From assembly GCA_017405845.1 (NCBI GenBank), contig JAFQZQ010000031.1, forward strand, positions 1-64,000: 64,000 nucleotides of DNA, read 5' to 3'. Origin of the DNA: Mogibacterium sp. (GTDB lineage: Bacteria > Bacillota > Clostridia > Peptostreptococcales > Anaerovoracaceae). A program made the translations under genes and the position numbers. Below, piece by piece: positions 44,261 to 54,364 of this stretch; position 1 is the first letter of the stretch, and each line of letters begins with the position of its first letter. The notes beneath the pieces were generated by a model, which ran no database searches, had not been told where the DNA came from, and saw nothing but the letters and a program-made list of their open reading frames with translations.

Positions 44261-45814
44261 TCAGAAAGCTGATCTCTCTGCTACTCCGGCAAGCATCTCC
44301 CATGCATAAGCGTCTTTTTCTTTTTCTTCTTCAGTCAGTTCCGAATACGGAAGCATCATCGGATGCCTTCGCATCAGATCGTCCCTTTCCGGTGAATACG
44401 TCCAGTTATACATCAAGTGGAACCTCAGCCAGCGCCTGTGTTCCATCTCCCTGCAGATATCTCTCTTCTCCGGATCCGCATTGCTGAACAGCTCATACGC
44501 CCTGCAGCAGTTCTCTTCAGTGAGCTCTGTGATGCTGTCGTCATCCAGGAGATATCTGACCTTGACTATCATATGATCGGCTGCTGCGATATTTGACCAT
44601 TTCAGGTGGTCGCTGAGATCATCCCATTTAGTTGGCTTGTCCGCTCTTTCACTGTAGATATCGTTGAGCATGACTGCAAGCCTGTTGATATCGTCTCTTA
44701 CAAGTGAGCGCATAGTAAATATCTTATTGCTGCTACCGAAACTCTGTATCTTTTCCGCGTCATTGTCGAGTCTGATATGGATCTCTGCCGCAGTCGGGAA
44801 CATTTTTATGAGCTCTCTGTGCGTTGCCAGATCGCTTCTGTCATCGTCTTCACAGATAATGATCCTGTCTGCATTGCGGATTATCTCCGGATGATACTCC
44901 CAGCATTCCTCGTGGAGGAACAGAGTATCGTCTTCGGGGTCTCCGCCGCACAGTGTTCTTACAGCTTCACGGTGCGATTTTCTGAATTCCGAAGAGTCGC
45001 CGAAGACATGATATCTGATGTACCTGCCGGGCTCGAAGACATTTGTGATAAGCCCCCTTTCGAGCAGCTCTGCTGCGATGCTCCCGCTACCTATCAGCAC
45101 GATGGTCTTCTCACCTTTGCGCACAGGATGATCTCTCCAGTAACACCTGCCTATGATCTCTTTTTTACTGAAAACATGGAGATTATCTGATATCTCATCT
45201 GAGCCGAGGTCGGTCATACAATAGGTATCCATTCCAAGCGCGGCAGCTTCCGATGCCTGACGGTAGTTCTCCCATGAGTCATCGCTCATGCAGAAATTCA
45301 TGATGTCCTTTCCGCTGCCTTTTATATCGACAACATCCTCAAGGCTGCAGTCCAGACGCACTACCGGCTGTCCGCTCATGCGCTTCTCTGCTGAGCGGCG
45401 GAAGACTATCACCGCTTCAGGATCGTCAGCGAGGACAGACTCTGCCAGTGCTTCTGACTGCTCGTTCTCGTCATTGATGACATACCATTTGCGGTCTCTG
45501 ACCGCCCGCAGCCTCATGCGAGGTCCGGCCTGCCCGCTGATAAAGCTGATCAGCACGCCTATCAGCGCAGTGAACAGTCCCAGACTGCAGAGAGCAAGTA
45601 TCACGCCCAGGGCTTTACCGAACGGCGTGACCGGAGAGATATCTCCGTATCCGACTGTGGTGAGCGTGATGATGGAGTACCATAATGCATCCCCAATGCT
45701 GTGGATGGAAGAGCCTTCCGCTTTTGATTCTGCAGCCAGCAGCAATACAAGGACTGCCGCGTATGCAGCCGCGATCGCAAGCGTTATACGAATGTATCTT
45801 TTTTTGCCGCTCAT
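44261..45814 (-). CDS. Two-helix K+ channel with RCK-like region and C-terminal RyR-type domain
   Basis: A 517-residue channel protein. TM1 spans about 9-27, a pore helix leads to the K+ selectivity filter TVGYGD (53-58), and TM2 spans about 66-93. The cytoplasmic part has Rossmann-like segments (WYVINDENEQS near 110; KTIVLIGSGSIAAELL at 216-231) as in RCK/TrkA-N regulated channels. The end (about 440-510) matches the RyR-domain pattern found in ryanodine receptors and in prokaryotic proteins: EHRRWLRFHLMYNWTYSPERDD (458-479) and HPMMLPYSEL. It overlaps the preceding gene by 4 bp (ATGA). A ligand binding to the RyR or RCK part probably gates K+ flux. Confidence 0.8.
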   Translation of the reverse strand: MSGKKRYIRITLAIAAAYAAVLVLLLAAESKAEGSSIHSIGDALWYSIITLTTVGYGDISPVTPFGKALGVILALCSLGLFTALIGVLISFISGQAGPRMRLRAVRDRKWYVINDENEQSEALAESVLADDPEAVIVFRRSAEKRMSGQPVVRLDCSLEDVVDIKGSGKDIMNFCMSDDSWENYRQASEAAALGMDTYCMTDLGSDEISDNLHVFSKKEIIGRCYWRDHPVRKGEKTIVLIGSGSIAAELLERGLITNVFEPGRYIRYHVFGDSSEFRKSHREAVRTLCGGDPEDDTLFLHEECWEYHPEIIRNADRIIICEDDDRSDLATHRELIKMFPTAAEIHIRLDNDAEKIQSFGSSNKIFTMRSLVRDDINRLAVMLNDIYSERADKPTKWDDLSDHLKWSNIAAADHMIVKVRYLLDDDSITELTEENCCRAYELFSNADPEKRDICREMEHRRWLRFHLMYNWTYSPERDDLMRRHPMMLPYSELTEEEKEKDAYAWEMLAGVAERSAF

Positions 45815-47673
45815 TTTGCCGTTGCTTCTCTCTGTTTAAGTATTTCCGGAATGATCAGTACGTTGTTGATGTCATATCGTTTATAATCCACATCACGCCC
45901 GGTCACTGAACGCTCTTTCTGAGACAGACCGTCCAGCTCTTCCCACGGGATCAGGCATGCATGTTTGCGGTTCTCGGGGTCTTTGGTAAGCCTTATGCCC
46001 GGCAGACCTTCTGCGATGCATTTCTTATAGGTTTCAGCCCTTTCGTCGAACTCCTCATTGCTCATCGGGGAGTATCCCATAACAAAGTGGAACGCGTTCC
46101 ATCTGAGATGCTCCGTCTCACCCAGCACTTCGAGGACATCCTCAGAAGGAGGCCAGCCGCCTGCTTTCACCTCTTCTTCAGTGATCCCTGCTGCACGTAT
46201 GAAAGCCGGGAGAAAATCAGCGGAAGCTCGAGATGACATCTTGCTGAACGAATCGCACGCCATCCACTTCTCCCAATCCGTCCTGCCGGAGTCGTCATAA
46301 TTGCTGTTGATGATGATAGCGTCGCGGTCTGCCTTCTGCGCGGACAGATAGTCGAGGGAGTTGATCTCTGCGGTAACGATAGGGCTGCCCACGGTCTCCT
46401 GATATCTGACGCCTTCTTCTCCGCACCTTACGACGCATATGTGTTCCGCGCTCCGGCGCTTAAGGTACATCATGAGGTTGTCTGAGATCTCGCGGTCGCT
46501 GTCCTCACTCCCTGTGCAGACCGCTATCAGCTTGAGCGTGGCTATGTGTCTGTCGACATAGTTATAGAACTCTATGCTTCTGCCATCGGCCTTGAAGCTT
46601 TTTATATCGTATTTTTCGAAAAGCGAGGCACACTCGGATTTCATGTAGCCCGATTCATTCTCAAAATTAGGCGAGAATATGGCTGCATGGAATGTGCTGC
46701 CTGCAAACTGGCTGTTCATCATCAGCTGTTTAAGGACTGCCTGCCCGTGTCTGCCGAATCCCACTATCGCACAGTCAAAGTCTTCCAGAGCACGTCCGTC
46801 ACTGCCGAATCTCACAAGTTCCCACGGAGGACATGTGCGGATAAGCGCCCTTGCCGAGAGCATAGCGCTGTCATAGACATTGACGTATCCGAATCCGTAC
46901 TGATCGGCGGAAGCCTGAAGCATCGAGGTTATGATGTCTTCTGCTCCCGGAAGTGTGATGGCCGTGTTTTCCGGATCTACGCCCGCTTCCTTAAGAGCGT
47001 CTTTCAGACCGAGAGCATAGAAAAGGTCGCTGTCTTCCTCATCCATCGCGAACACATTTACCTTTCGGCGGTTTACCCTGAGCCTTTTCATAACAGACTT
47101 GTCTGAAGCTACCGCAGACGGGCCGGTGATCAGGGACATGCCCATGTTGTTGAGATCTGTTATCGTTGAATGATCGGCATCCTCTGCAATGAATACTACC
47201 GAGCCTGCTCCTGCATTGCGGCATTCCTTGCCCAGGCTGATGCTGCGCTCGTTGATGCCGTAGATCAGAGTCAGATCTCCCTTTGCGGAGAGGAGTATGC
47301 GCAGATATCTCAAAGCTTCCTCGCCGAGGGTGAACATGGCAGCGCTCGCCATCGAATAGAACGCCAGCAGATGCATTATCCAGAATACTATGAGCCCTGC
47401 AGAAGTCGCTACAGGCGAGGTGCCGGCGATCGATCCGTAGTCATTGATGCCGACGAACATCTTGATAACGCAAAAAGGCGTACGGATCATGCTGAGTCCA
47501 ATGTCTCCGGTACTCTCAGCAAATCCAACGCCGTAAATAATAACTCCCCCGATAAAGGCTATGATCATGCACGCAGCTGTCAGCCTGGCAGAGAAAGACG
47601 GCTTCAGAGCAAGGTTAAGAACCATAGCCAGAAGCAATGCAGTCGACAGTATAACAACGGTCACGCTGGTCAT
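45811..47673 (-). CDS. Membrane protein with two TrkA-N-like domains and a C-terminal RyR-type domain
   Basis: A 620-residue protein with three N-terminal membrane helices (about 3-22, 31-50, 90-115), then two Rossmann-like units (DLTLIYGINERSISLG from 133; CAIVGFGRHGQAV with GFGRHG at 305-310) and a C-terminal RyR-like domain (about 517-605: EHLRWNAFHFVMGY and HACLIPWEEL at 571-580). No TVGYGD filter is present, so it may be a regulatory subunit or a different pore. The frame is open further upstream to 47829, but the ATG at 47673 has AAGGAGG at good distance and starts the first helix, so it is chosen. It is the first gene of the island operon. Confidence 0.78.
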   Translation of the reverse strand: MTSVTVVILSTALLLAMVLNLALKPSFSARLTAACMIIAFIGGVIIYGVGFAESTGDIGLSMIRTPFCVIKMFVGINDYGSIAGTSPVATSAGLIVFWIMHLLAFYSMASAAMFTLGEEALRYLRILLSAKGDLTLIYGINERSISLGKECRNAGAGSVVFIAEDADHSTITDLNNMGMSLITGPSAVASDKSVMKRLRVNRRKVNVFAMDEEDSDLFYALGLKDALKEAGVDPENTAITLPGAEDIITSMLQASADQYGFGYVNVYDSAMLSARALIRTCPPWELVRFGSDGRALEDFDCAIVGFGRHGQAVLKQLMMNSQFAGSTFHAAIFSPNFENESGYMKSECASLFEKYDIKSFKADGRSIEFYNYVDRHIATLKLIAVCTGSEDSDREISDNLMMYLKRRSAEHICVVRCGEEGVRYQETVGSPIVTAEINSLDYLSAQKADRDAIIINSNYDDSGRTDWEKWMACDSFSKMSSRASADFLPAFIRAAGITEEEVKAGGWPPSEDVLEVLGETEHLRWNAFHFVMGYSPMSNEEFDERAETYKKCIAEGLPGIRLTKDPENRKHACLIPWEELDGLSQKERSVTGRDVDYKRYDINNVLIIPEILKQREATAK

Positions 47674-47724
47674 AAGGCCCCTCCTTTTTAATCCGGAAGA
47701 GTTAAGAAGAACATATTTTTCTAT

Positions 47725-47753
47725 ATTATAGGATATATGATAACAAGTTAAAT
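47725..47753 (-). promoter_or_regulatory. Possible promoter of the TIR/RyR operon
   Basis: On the minus strand a perfect -10 TATAAT (47725-47730) lies about 50 bp before the start of the first operon gene, with an A/T-rich TTTAAC-like -35 about 16 bases upstream. It sits between a terminator and the gene, so the operon likely has its own promoter. Confidence 0.4.
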
Positions 47754-47779
47754 GTAAATAAATCTGAGCACGAAAAAGC

Positions 47780-47810
47780 GCCGGAACGATACTGTCAGTA
47801 ACGTTCCGGC
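47780..47810 (-). terminator. Terminator upstream of the TIR/RyR operon
   Basis: A 9-bp stem (GCCGGAACG at 47780-47788 against 47802-47810) followed on the minus strand by CGCTTTTTCG. It would stop transcription coming through the right 71-bp repeat, isolating the operon from the guaB-guaAb unit. Confidence 0.7.
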
Positions 47811-47829
47811 ACGGATTTATTATATACAT

Positions 47830-47960
47830 TCAGTCTCGCAGCTGAAACAGCCCGTGTCTGTTGCAGTATGCATATATCTTTCTGACGCAGTCTATCTTGA
47901 AGTCCGATTTATCATCAGTTTTGAAGGCAGCACGGACAGACGGTCTTAGCCACCCTGCGC
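47830..47960 (-). other. Possible 3' remnant of a gene spanning the right direct repeat
   Basis: One minus-strand frame through the 71-bp repeat stays open and continues beyond it (WLRPSVRAAFKTDDKSDF, then CVRKIYAYCNRHGLFQLRD), stopping at 47830-47832 just 20 bp before a terminator. There is no start codon with a ribosome-binding site. The same repeat in the left copy continues in a different but also open frame. This may be the tail of a gene broken by island insertion; the peptide is not recognised. Confidence 0.3.
47890..47960. repeat. 71-bp perfect direct repeat, right copy
   Basis: Identical to 35963-36033. It abuts the T-run of the guaAb terminator on one side. Together with the terminators at 47973-48004 and 47780-47810 and the element at 48048-48080, it fills the 420-bp gap between guaAb and the first island gene; no intact gene lies there. 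Confidence 0.9.
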
Positions 47961-47972
47961 AGAAAACAAAAA

Positions 47973-48004
47973 GACTCCAAGAAAGAATTAACTCTCTTGA
48001 AGTC
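47973..48004 (-). terminator. Intrinsic terminator of the guaB-guaAb unit
   Basis: On the minus strand GACUUCAAGAGAG pairs with CUUUCUUGGAGUC over 13 positions, two of them G-U wobbles, with a UUAAUU loop, followed by TTTTTGTTTTCT (47961-47972). It lies 90 bp after the guaAb stop codon and directly beside the 71-bp repeat. Confidence 0.85.
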
Positions 48005-48047
48005 CTAATTTTATAGACTGATTTGATGTCTCAGGACGCTACTGTTT

Positions 48048-48080
48048 TTTGCCCTTTTGGGGATAAAAGGTAGTGCCCCT
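48048..48080 (-). repeat. Right copy of the ~34-bp inverted flanking element
   Basis: Minus strand GGCACTACCTTTTATC, CCCAAAAGGGCAAAA; related to 35732-35766 in opposite orientation. It contains a 6-bp hairpin (CCTTTT/AAAAGG) and begins 13 bp beyond the guaAb stop codon. Confidence 0.55.
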
Positions 48081-48093
48081 TGACATTTGTGTT

Positions 48094-49065
48094 TTATTCA
48101 AACTCGATTGTACTTACCGGCTTATCCGAGATATCCCACATTACCCTGTTTACACCCGGAACAGTTTCGATAATGCGATCCCTCATTCTTCTGAGCATGT
48201 CCCAAGGGATCTCTACCGACTCTGCCGTAACAGCGTCAACAGTGTTGATGGCTCTGATGATTACAGGCCATCCCATATATCTCTTGCCGTCCTTGATGCC
48301 TGTCGACTGCATGTCAGGAATGACTGCGAAGTACTGCCAAGGAACGTTCTCCATCTTGCCGATCTCTTCTCTTACGATGGCATCTGCCTCTCTGAGTGCC
48401 TCGAGTCTGTCTCTTGTGATGGCGCCTGTGCATCTTACACCGAGGCCAGGGCCAGGGAACGGCTGTCTGTATACCATGTTGTCAGGAAGTCCGAGTGCGG
48501 ATCCGACTACTCTTACTTCGTCCTTGTAAAGCAGCTTTACAGGCTCTACGAGCTCGAACTGGAGGTCTTCAGGTAGTCCGCCTACGTTGTGGTGAGCCTT
48601 GACCCCGTCGGATTCGAGGATGTCCGGATAGATGGTGCCCTGTCCGAGGAATGCGATACCGTCGAGTTTTGCAGCTTCTTCAGCAAATACATCGATGAAC
48701 TCCTTGCCGATGATCTTGCGCTTTGTTTCAGGATCATCAACTCCGGCGAGCTTGTCGAGGAATCTGTCAACAGCGTCTACGTAGATGAGGTTGGCGCCGA
48801 GCTCTTCTCTGAACACCTTGATGACCATCTCAGGCTCGCCCTTACGGAGAAGCCCGTGGTTAACATGAACACACACCAGGTTATCACCGATCGCCTTGAT
48901 CAGCAGTGCAGCTACTACGCTTGAGTCAACGCCGCCTGACAGGGCAAGAAGCACCTTCTTGTCTCCTACCTGAGCCTTGATTTCAGCGAGCTGCTCCTCG
49001 ATGAACTTATCAGCGAGTGCACGTGTTGTGATACGTTCCATTGTTTCCGGTCTGATGTCTGCCAT
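48094..49065 (-). CDS. guaAB: GMP synthase ATP-pyrophosphatase subunit (no amidotransferase domain)
   Basis: A 323-residue protein holding the ATP-PPase domain ([24 protein letters not shown] at 43-49) and the C-terminal dimerisation domain of GMP synthase (ending ISDKPVSTIEFE), including [12 protein letters not shown]. The glutamine amidotransferase domain is absent, as in the two-subunit enzymes of archaea and some bacteria. It should either use ammonia or need a separate amidotransferase subunit, which is not found intact; only the guaA-like fragment at 36034-36092 remains on the same strand. It lies 45 bp after guaB. It is distinct from the full-length GuaA at 31691. Confidence 0.9.
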   Translation of the reverse strand: MADIRPETMERITTRALADKFIEEQLAEIKAQVGDKKVLLALSGGVDSSVVAALLIKAIGDNLVCVHVNHGLLRKGEPEMVIKVFREELGANLIYVDAVDRFLDKLAGVDDPETKRKIIGKEFIDVFAEEAAKLDGIAFLGQGTIYPDILESDGVKAHHNVGGLPEDLQFELVEPVKLLYKDEVRVVGSALGLPDNMVYRQPFPGPGLGVRCTGAITRDRLEALREADAIVREEIGKMENVPWQYFAVIPDMQSTGIKDGKRYMGWPVIIRAINTVDAVTAESVEIPWDMLRRMRDRIIETVPGVNRVMWDISDKPVSTIEFE

Positions 49066-49110
49066 TTTTATATACCTCCGTGAAACTCAATTGAGTGAAA
49101 TCTGCTTATA

Positions 49111-50628
49111 TTAACGTCCGCCGCCGGATGTGCGGCTGGATACTTCCTTGAGGATTACGTCGTGTGCTCCGCCTTCCACAATGCTGACAGCCGACACGAG
49201 AGTCAGCTTTGCGTTCTTGTGGAAGTCAGGAATGTTGAGCGCTCCGCAATTGCACATTGTAGACTTCACCTTTCCAAGTGACATCTCAACGTTATCGTGG
49301 AGCGATCCTGCATAAGGTACGTATGAGTCTACGCCTTCTTCGAATTTCAGTCTGGCATCTCCGCCGAGATCGTATCTCTGCCAGTTGCGTGCTCTTGCCG
49401 AACCTTCTCCCCAGTATTCCTTAACATAGCTGCCGTTGAGCATGAGTTTTGCGGATGGGGATTCATCGAATCTTGCAAAATATCTGCCGAGCATGATGAA
49501 GTCGGCTCCCATTGCGAGCGCAAGGGTCATGTGATAATCATAAACTATGCCGCCGTCCGAACAGATAGGCACATATACGCCTGTCTTCTTGTAATACTCA
49601 TCTCTTGCCTGGGCGACTTCGATAACTGCCGACGCCTGTCCACGGCCGATACCCTTCTGCTCGCGTGTGATGCAGATGGATCCTCCGCCGATGCCGACCT
49701 TTACAAAGTCAGCTCCGCAGTTTGCGAGGAAGTTGAATCCGTCAGCGTCAACAACGTTTCCGGCTCCGACCTTTACTGTATCGCCGTAGTTGTCTCTGAT
49801 CCACTTAAGAGTAACAGCCTGCCACTCGGAGTAGCCTTCAGATGAGTCGATAGTCATAACGTCAACACCTGCATCAAGCAGTGCCGGGACTCTTTCCTTG
49901 TAGTCTCTTGTATTGATTCCGGCTCCGACGATATATCTCTTGTCGGCGTCGAGGAGCTCAAGCGGATGCTCCTTATGCGAATCGTAGTCCTTGCGGAATA
50001 CGAATGATGTCAGTCTCTGGTTGTCATCGATGATAGGCAGCTGATTTACCTTGTTGTCCCAGATGAGATCGTTTGCCTCTGAAAGTGTGATGCCCTCGTG
50101 ACCATAAACCATCTTATCGAACGGTGTCATGAATTCGGATACCTTTGTATCGCGGCTCATGCGCGAGATTCTGTAGTCCTTGCTCGTAACGATACCGAGG
50201 AGCTTTCCGTCAGCAGTGCCGTCTTCTGTGATAGCTATTGTGGAATGTCCCTTTTCAGCCTTGAGATTGAGCACGTCCTGAAGAGTTGCATCAGGTCTCA
50301 GATTGGAATCGCTCGGAACAAAGCCCGCCTTATAGCTCTTGGCCTTTTTGACCATTGCAGCCTGGCTCTCTATGGACTGGGATCCGAAGATGAACGAGAT
50401 GCCGCCTTCCTTTGCGAGAGCGACAGCCATGTTGTTGTCGGAAACAGCCTGCATGACAGCGGATGTCAGCGGAATATTCATCGACAGAGCCGGCTCTTCG
50501 CCTTTTCTGTATTTAACTACCGGAGTCTTAAGTGATACGTTCTCCGGTCTGGCTTCCATCCCGGAATATCCCGGAATGAGAAGATATTCATTGAAAGTTC
50601 TTGATGGTTCCTTGAGAACAGTTGCCAT
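49111..50628 (-). CDS. guaB: IMP dehydrogenase
   Basis: Oxidises IMP to XMP with NAD, the committed step to GMP. The 505-residue protein has the (beta/alpha)8 barrel with catalytic C319 in [18 protein letters not shown] and two CBS domains inserted at about 95-215 ([24 protein letters not shown]). The C-terminal part has the [27 protein letters not shown] segment, in place of the usual short bacterial tail. AGAGGTG precedes the ATG. It forms an operon with guaAb. The 254-bp gap to the divergent MATE gene start holds no recognised riboswitch; a TTAACGGTTAA palindrome is present. Confidence 0.95.
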   Translation of the reverse strand: MATVLKEPSRTFNEYLLIPGYSGMEARPENVSLKTPVVKYRKGEEPALSMNIPLTSAVMQAVSDNNMAVALAKEGGISFIFGSQSIESQAAMVKKAKSYKAGFVPSDSNLRPDATLQDVLNLKAEKGHSTIAITEDGTADGKLLGIVTSKDYRISRMSRDTKVSEFMTPFDKMVYGHEGITLSEANDLIWDNKVNQLPIIDDNQRLTSFVFRKDYDSHKEHPLELLDADKRYIVGAGINTRDYKERVPALLDAGVDVMTIDSSEGYSEWQAVTLKWIRDNYGDTVKVGAGNVVDADGFNFLANCGADFVKVGIGGGSICITREQKGIGRGQASAVIEVAQARDEYYKKTGVYVPICSDGGIVYDYHMTLALAMGADFIMLGRYFARFDESPSAKLMLNGSYVKEYWGEGSARARNWQRYDLGGDARLKFEEGVDSYVPYAGSLHDNVEMSLGKVKSTMCNCGALNIPDFHKNAKLTLVSAVSIVEGGAHDVILKEVSSRTSGGGR

Positions 50629-50882
50629 ATTTCACCTCTTTTTTGTTATTTGGGGGGTAATTTAGCCTATTGTTAACCGTTAAAGCCTTCTAACTTTCAG
50701 CCATTTTTGACTGGTTTTCACTAATATAGCACTAAAAAAGGGCTAAATAAAGCGATTTTTGAAAGTTTTATGCCACTAACTTTTTACCTCTTTCCTTGTT
50801 TCTGACGTTCCGCCGGCATCTAATGATTGTTATGTACTTTTTGCTGTTGTACAATAGGCAAAGATTGAAAACAGAGGTGCTT

Positions 50883-52235
50883 GTGGAGAAGGAAAACAAG
50901 AGTAACAGAATAGACCTCCTGAACGGCAAAATAGCCGGTGCCCTTTTCTGGCTTTCGGTCCCTATCATGGGTTCACAGTTCATACAGATGGCTTACAGTA
51001 TGTTCGACACCATGTGGGTAGGCCAGCTCGGCAATCAGGCAGTTACTGCAGTCGGAGCTGCAGGCTCTTTTATGTGGCTCGGCCAGGGCATCGCGATGAT
51101 TCCTCAGATAGGCGGACAGGTCATGACCGGTCAATCCATCGGTGAAGGCGACCTGAAGCGAGCCAGGCGCTTTGCCTCAGAGGCCGTTCAGCTGATGCTC
51201 CTGCTCATGATCATCTACGCAACTGTCTGCATAGTGCTCAGGCATCCTTTTATAGCTTTCTTCAAGCTTCATGACCCTGAGACAGTCGCCATGTCCGAGT
51301 CCTATCTCTCAATCGTCTCTTTGGGACATATCGTAATGGGCTTCAACTACGTGATGCAGGGCCTGCTTACGGCAACAGGAGACAGCAAGACTTCGTTCAA
51401 GTACAATGCGACGGGCATGGTGCTCAACATTGCGCTCGACCCTTTCCTCATATTCGGAATCGGACCGTTCCCTGCTCTCGGAGTAAACGGTGCCGCTATA
51501 GCGACTATCTTTTCCGAAATGGTCGCATCAGTTCTGTTTGCCCGCTTCGTTATACGCGATGATTACCTCTTTAAAGACTTTAACCTCTTCACTGTCCCGG
51601 AGAAAAGCGGCATGCTGCAGCTTATAAAACTCGGAACTCCGCCGGCGCTGTTTAATATCGTTTACGCCTTCGTTGCGATGGTGATCTCGCGCATTATCGT
51701 CACATTCGGTGACGCGGCCATCGCAGTGCAGAGGATAGGCGGTCAGATCGAGTCTTTGACCTGGATGACTGCTGAAGGATTCTCCTATGCGATGAGCGCG
51801 TTCACATCGCAGAACTACGGAGCCGGAAACTACGATAGAGTGAAAAAGGGATTTACGACAGCGACTCTCATGATGACCGTCTTTGGAATACTTGCAACGG
51901 CCCTTCTGGTTCTAGGCGCTGTTCCTTTATTCAGCTTATTCATCAGAGAACCTGAGATTATTGAGGGCGGGGCTGTCTACCTCAGGATAGTAGGTCTTTC
52001 AGAGCTGTTTATGAGCTATGAGCTTGCTACCACAGGCGCGTTCAACGGCCTTGGTCAGACGAAGCTTCCGGCCGCTATAGGCCTGCTTCTTACAGCTGCA
52101 AGGATACCGATGTGCTACCTTCTTATGCCGCTGTTAGGCATCAACGGAGTATGGTGGGCGATGACCATATCCAGTATCCTTAAAGGAACCATTCTGAACA
52201 TCCTCTTTATATACAGGTTGAAAAAACTTCAATAG
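50883..52235 (+). CDS. MATE family multidrug/Na+ antiporter
   Basis: Efflux protein of 450 residues with 12 predicted membrane helices in two homologous halves. The N-terminal half has LSVPIMGSQFIQMAYSMFDTMWVGQLG and the second half begins near LIKLGTPPALFNIVYAFV, both typical of MATE transporters that export cationic drugs or metabolites in exchange for Na+ or H+. The frame is open from 50796, but the GTG at 50883 has AGAGGTG just upstream and gives the normal family length. A strong terminator follows. It is alone on the plus strand between guaB and groEL. Confidence 0.9.
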   Translation: MEKENKSNRIDLLNGKIAGALFWLSVPIMGSQFIQMAYSMFDTMWVGQLGNQAVTAVGAAGSFMWLGQGIAMIPQIGGQVMTGQSIGEGDLKRARRFASEAVQLMLLLMIIYATVCIVLRHPFIAFFKLHDPETVAMSESYLSIVSLGHIVMGFNYVMQGLLTATGDSKTSFKYNATGMVLNIALDPFLIFGIGPFPALGVNGAAIATIFSEMVASVLFARFVIRDDYLFKDFNLFTVPEKSGMLQLIKLGTPPALFNIVYAFVAMVISRIIVTFGDAAIAVQRIGGQIESLTWMTAEGFSYAMSAFTSQNYGAGNYDRVKKGFTTATLMMTVFGILATALLVLGAVPLFSLFIREPEIIEGGAVYLRIVGLSELFMSYELATTGAFNGLGQTKLPAAIGLLLTAARIPMCYLLMPLLGINGVWWAMTISSILKGTILNILFIYRLKKLQ

Positions 52236-52244
52236 CAACTAAAA

Positions 52245-52273
52245 AAGGCATCCTTCCTGATGAAGGATGCCTT
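52245..52273. terminator. Bidirectional terminator between MATE and groEL genes
   Basis: A perfect 12-bp stem (AAGGCATCCTTC at 52245-52256 against 52262-52273) with a 5-base loop, A-run on the left and CATTTTTTATG on the right. It separates the convergent MATE and groEL transcripts. Confidence 0.88.
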
Positions 52274-52305
52274 CATTTTTTATGTAGCGTTTGCCTGAAC
52301 GGGAC

Positions 52306-53943
<1,638 letters not shown>

Positions 53944-53960
53944 CTATGTGGTACCCGCTC

Positions 53961-54242
53961 CTATTTCTCGATGGTAGCGAGGATATCTTTCTGATTGATT
54001 ATTGTATATTCAACGCCCTTATACTTAAGGTCGTTTCCGCCATATCTGCTGAAAATAACGATATCGCCTACCTTGAGCTGCATAGGTTCTTCTTCTGTAC
54101 CAGGGCCGACTGCAAGAACTTCAGCCTGCTGTGGCTTCTCTTTTGCACTTCCCGAGAGCAGCAGACCTGCTTCAGTCTTTTCTTCGGCTTCCATTTTCTT
54201 AATAACTACTCTTGCGCCGAGTGGTTTGATTCCAATGCTCAT
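53961..54242 (-). CDS. groES: Co-chaperonin GroES (10 kDa)
   Basis: The 93-residue lid of the GroEL chamber. It begins with the typical IKPLGARVVIKKMEAEEKTEAGLLL, where the mobile loop lies, and ends with a YTIINQKDILATIE-type strand. It is the first gene of the groESL operon, 27 bp after the CIRCE element. Confidence 0.98.
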   Translation of the reverse strand: MSIGIKPLGARVVIKKMEAEEKTEAGLLLSGSAKEKPQQAEVLAVGPGTEEEPMQLKVGDIVIFSRYGGNDLKYKGVEYTIINQKDILATIEK

Positions 54243-54269
54243 TTCATGCCTCCATCTTAGTTCTATTTG

Positions 54270-54296
54270 TTAGCACTCTGAATGTTTGAGTGCCAA
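54270..54296 (-). promoter_or_regulatory. CIRCE operator (HrcA binding site)
   Basis: TTAGCACTC (54270-54278), a 9-base spacer and GAGTGCCAA (54288-54296) match the CIRCE consensus TTAGCACTC-N9-GAGTGCTAA except for one base. It sits between the groES promoter and start codon, where HrcA would repress transcription. Confidence 0.95.
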
Positions 54297-54308
54297 TTTC
54301 CAAAACAT

Positions 54309-54337
54309 ATTGTACTCACCGCGGTCATAAGTGTCAA
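54309..54337 (-). promoter_or_regulatory. Sigma-A type promoter of groESL
   Basis: Read on the minus strand: TTGACA (54332-54337), exactly 17 bases, TACAAT (54309-54314). The CIRCE element follows immediately downstream, so repression would block elongation or overlap the start site. Confidence 0.88.
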
Positions 54338-54364
54338 CACCTAAGGGTGAAGAAATCGTCACAT

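Noticed and set aside
47674..47829. Extended N-terminus of the first island channel protein (672-residue version)
   Set aside because: The extra 52 residues are not membrane-like or conserved in style, cross the promoter and sit before a clear ribosome-binding site and ATG at 47673.
35963..47960. The 71-bp repeats as att sites of a phage or integrative element
   Set aside because: No integrase, recombinase, phage or conjugation gene, and no tRNA target is present; the mechanism is left open.
50629..50795. Purine riboswitch upstream of guaB
   Set aside because: The leader lacks the conserved three-way junction sequences; only A/T-rich DNA and a small palindrome were seen.
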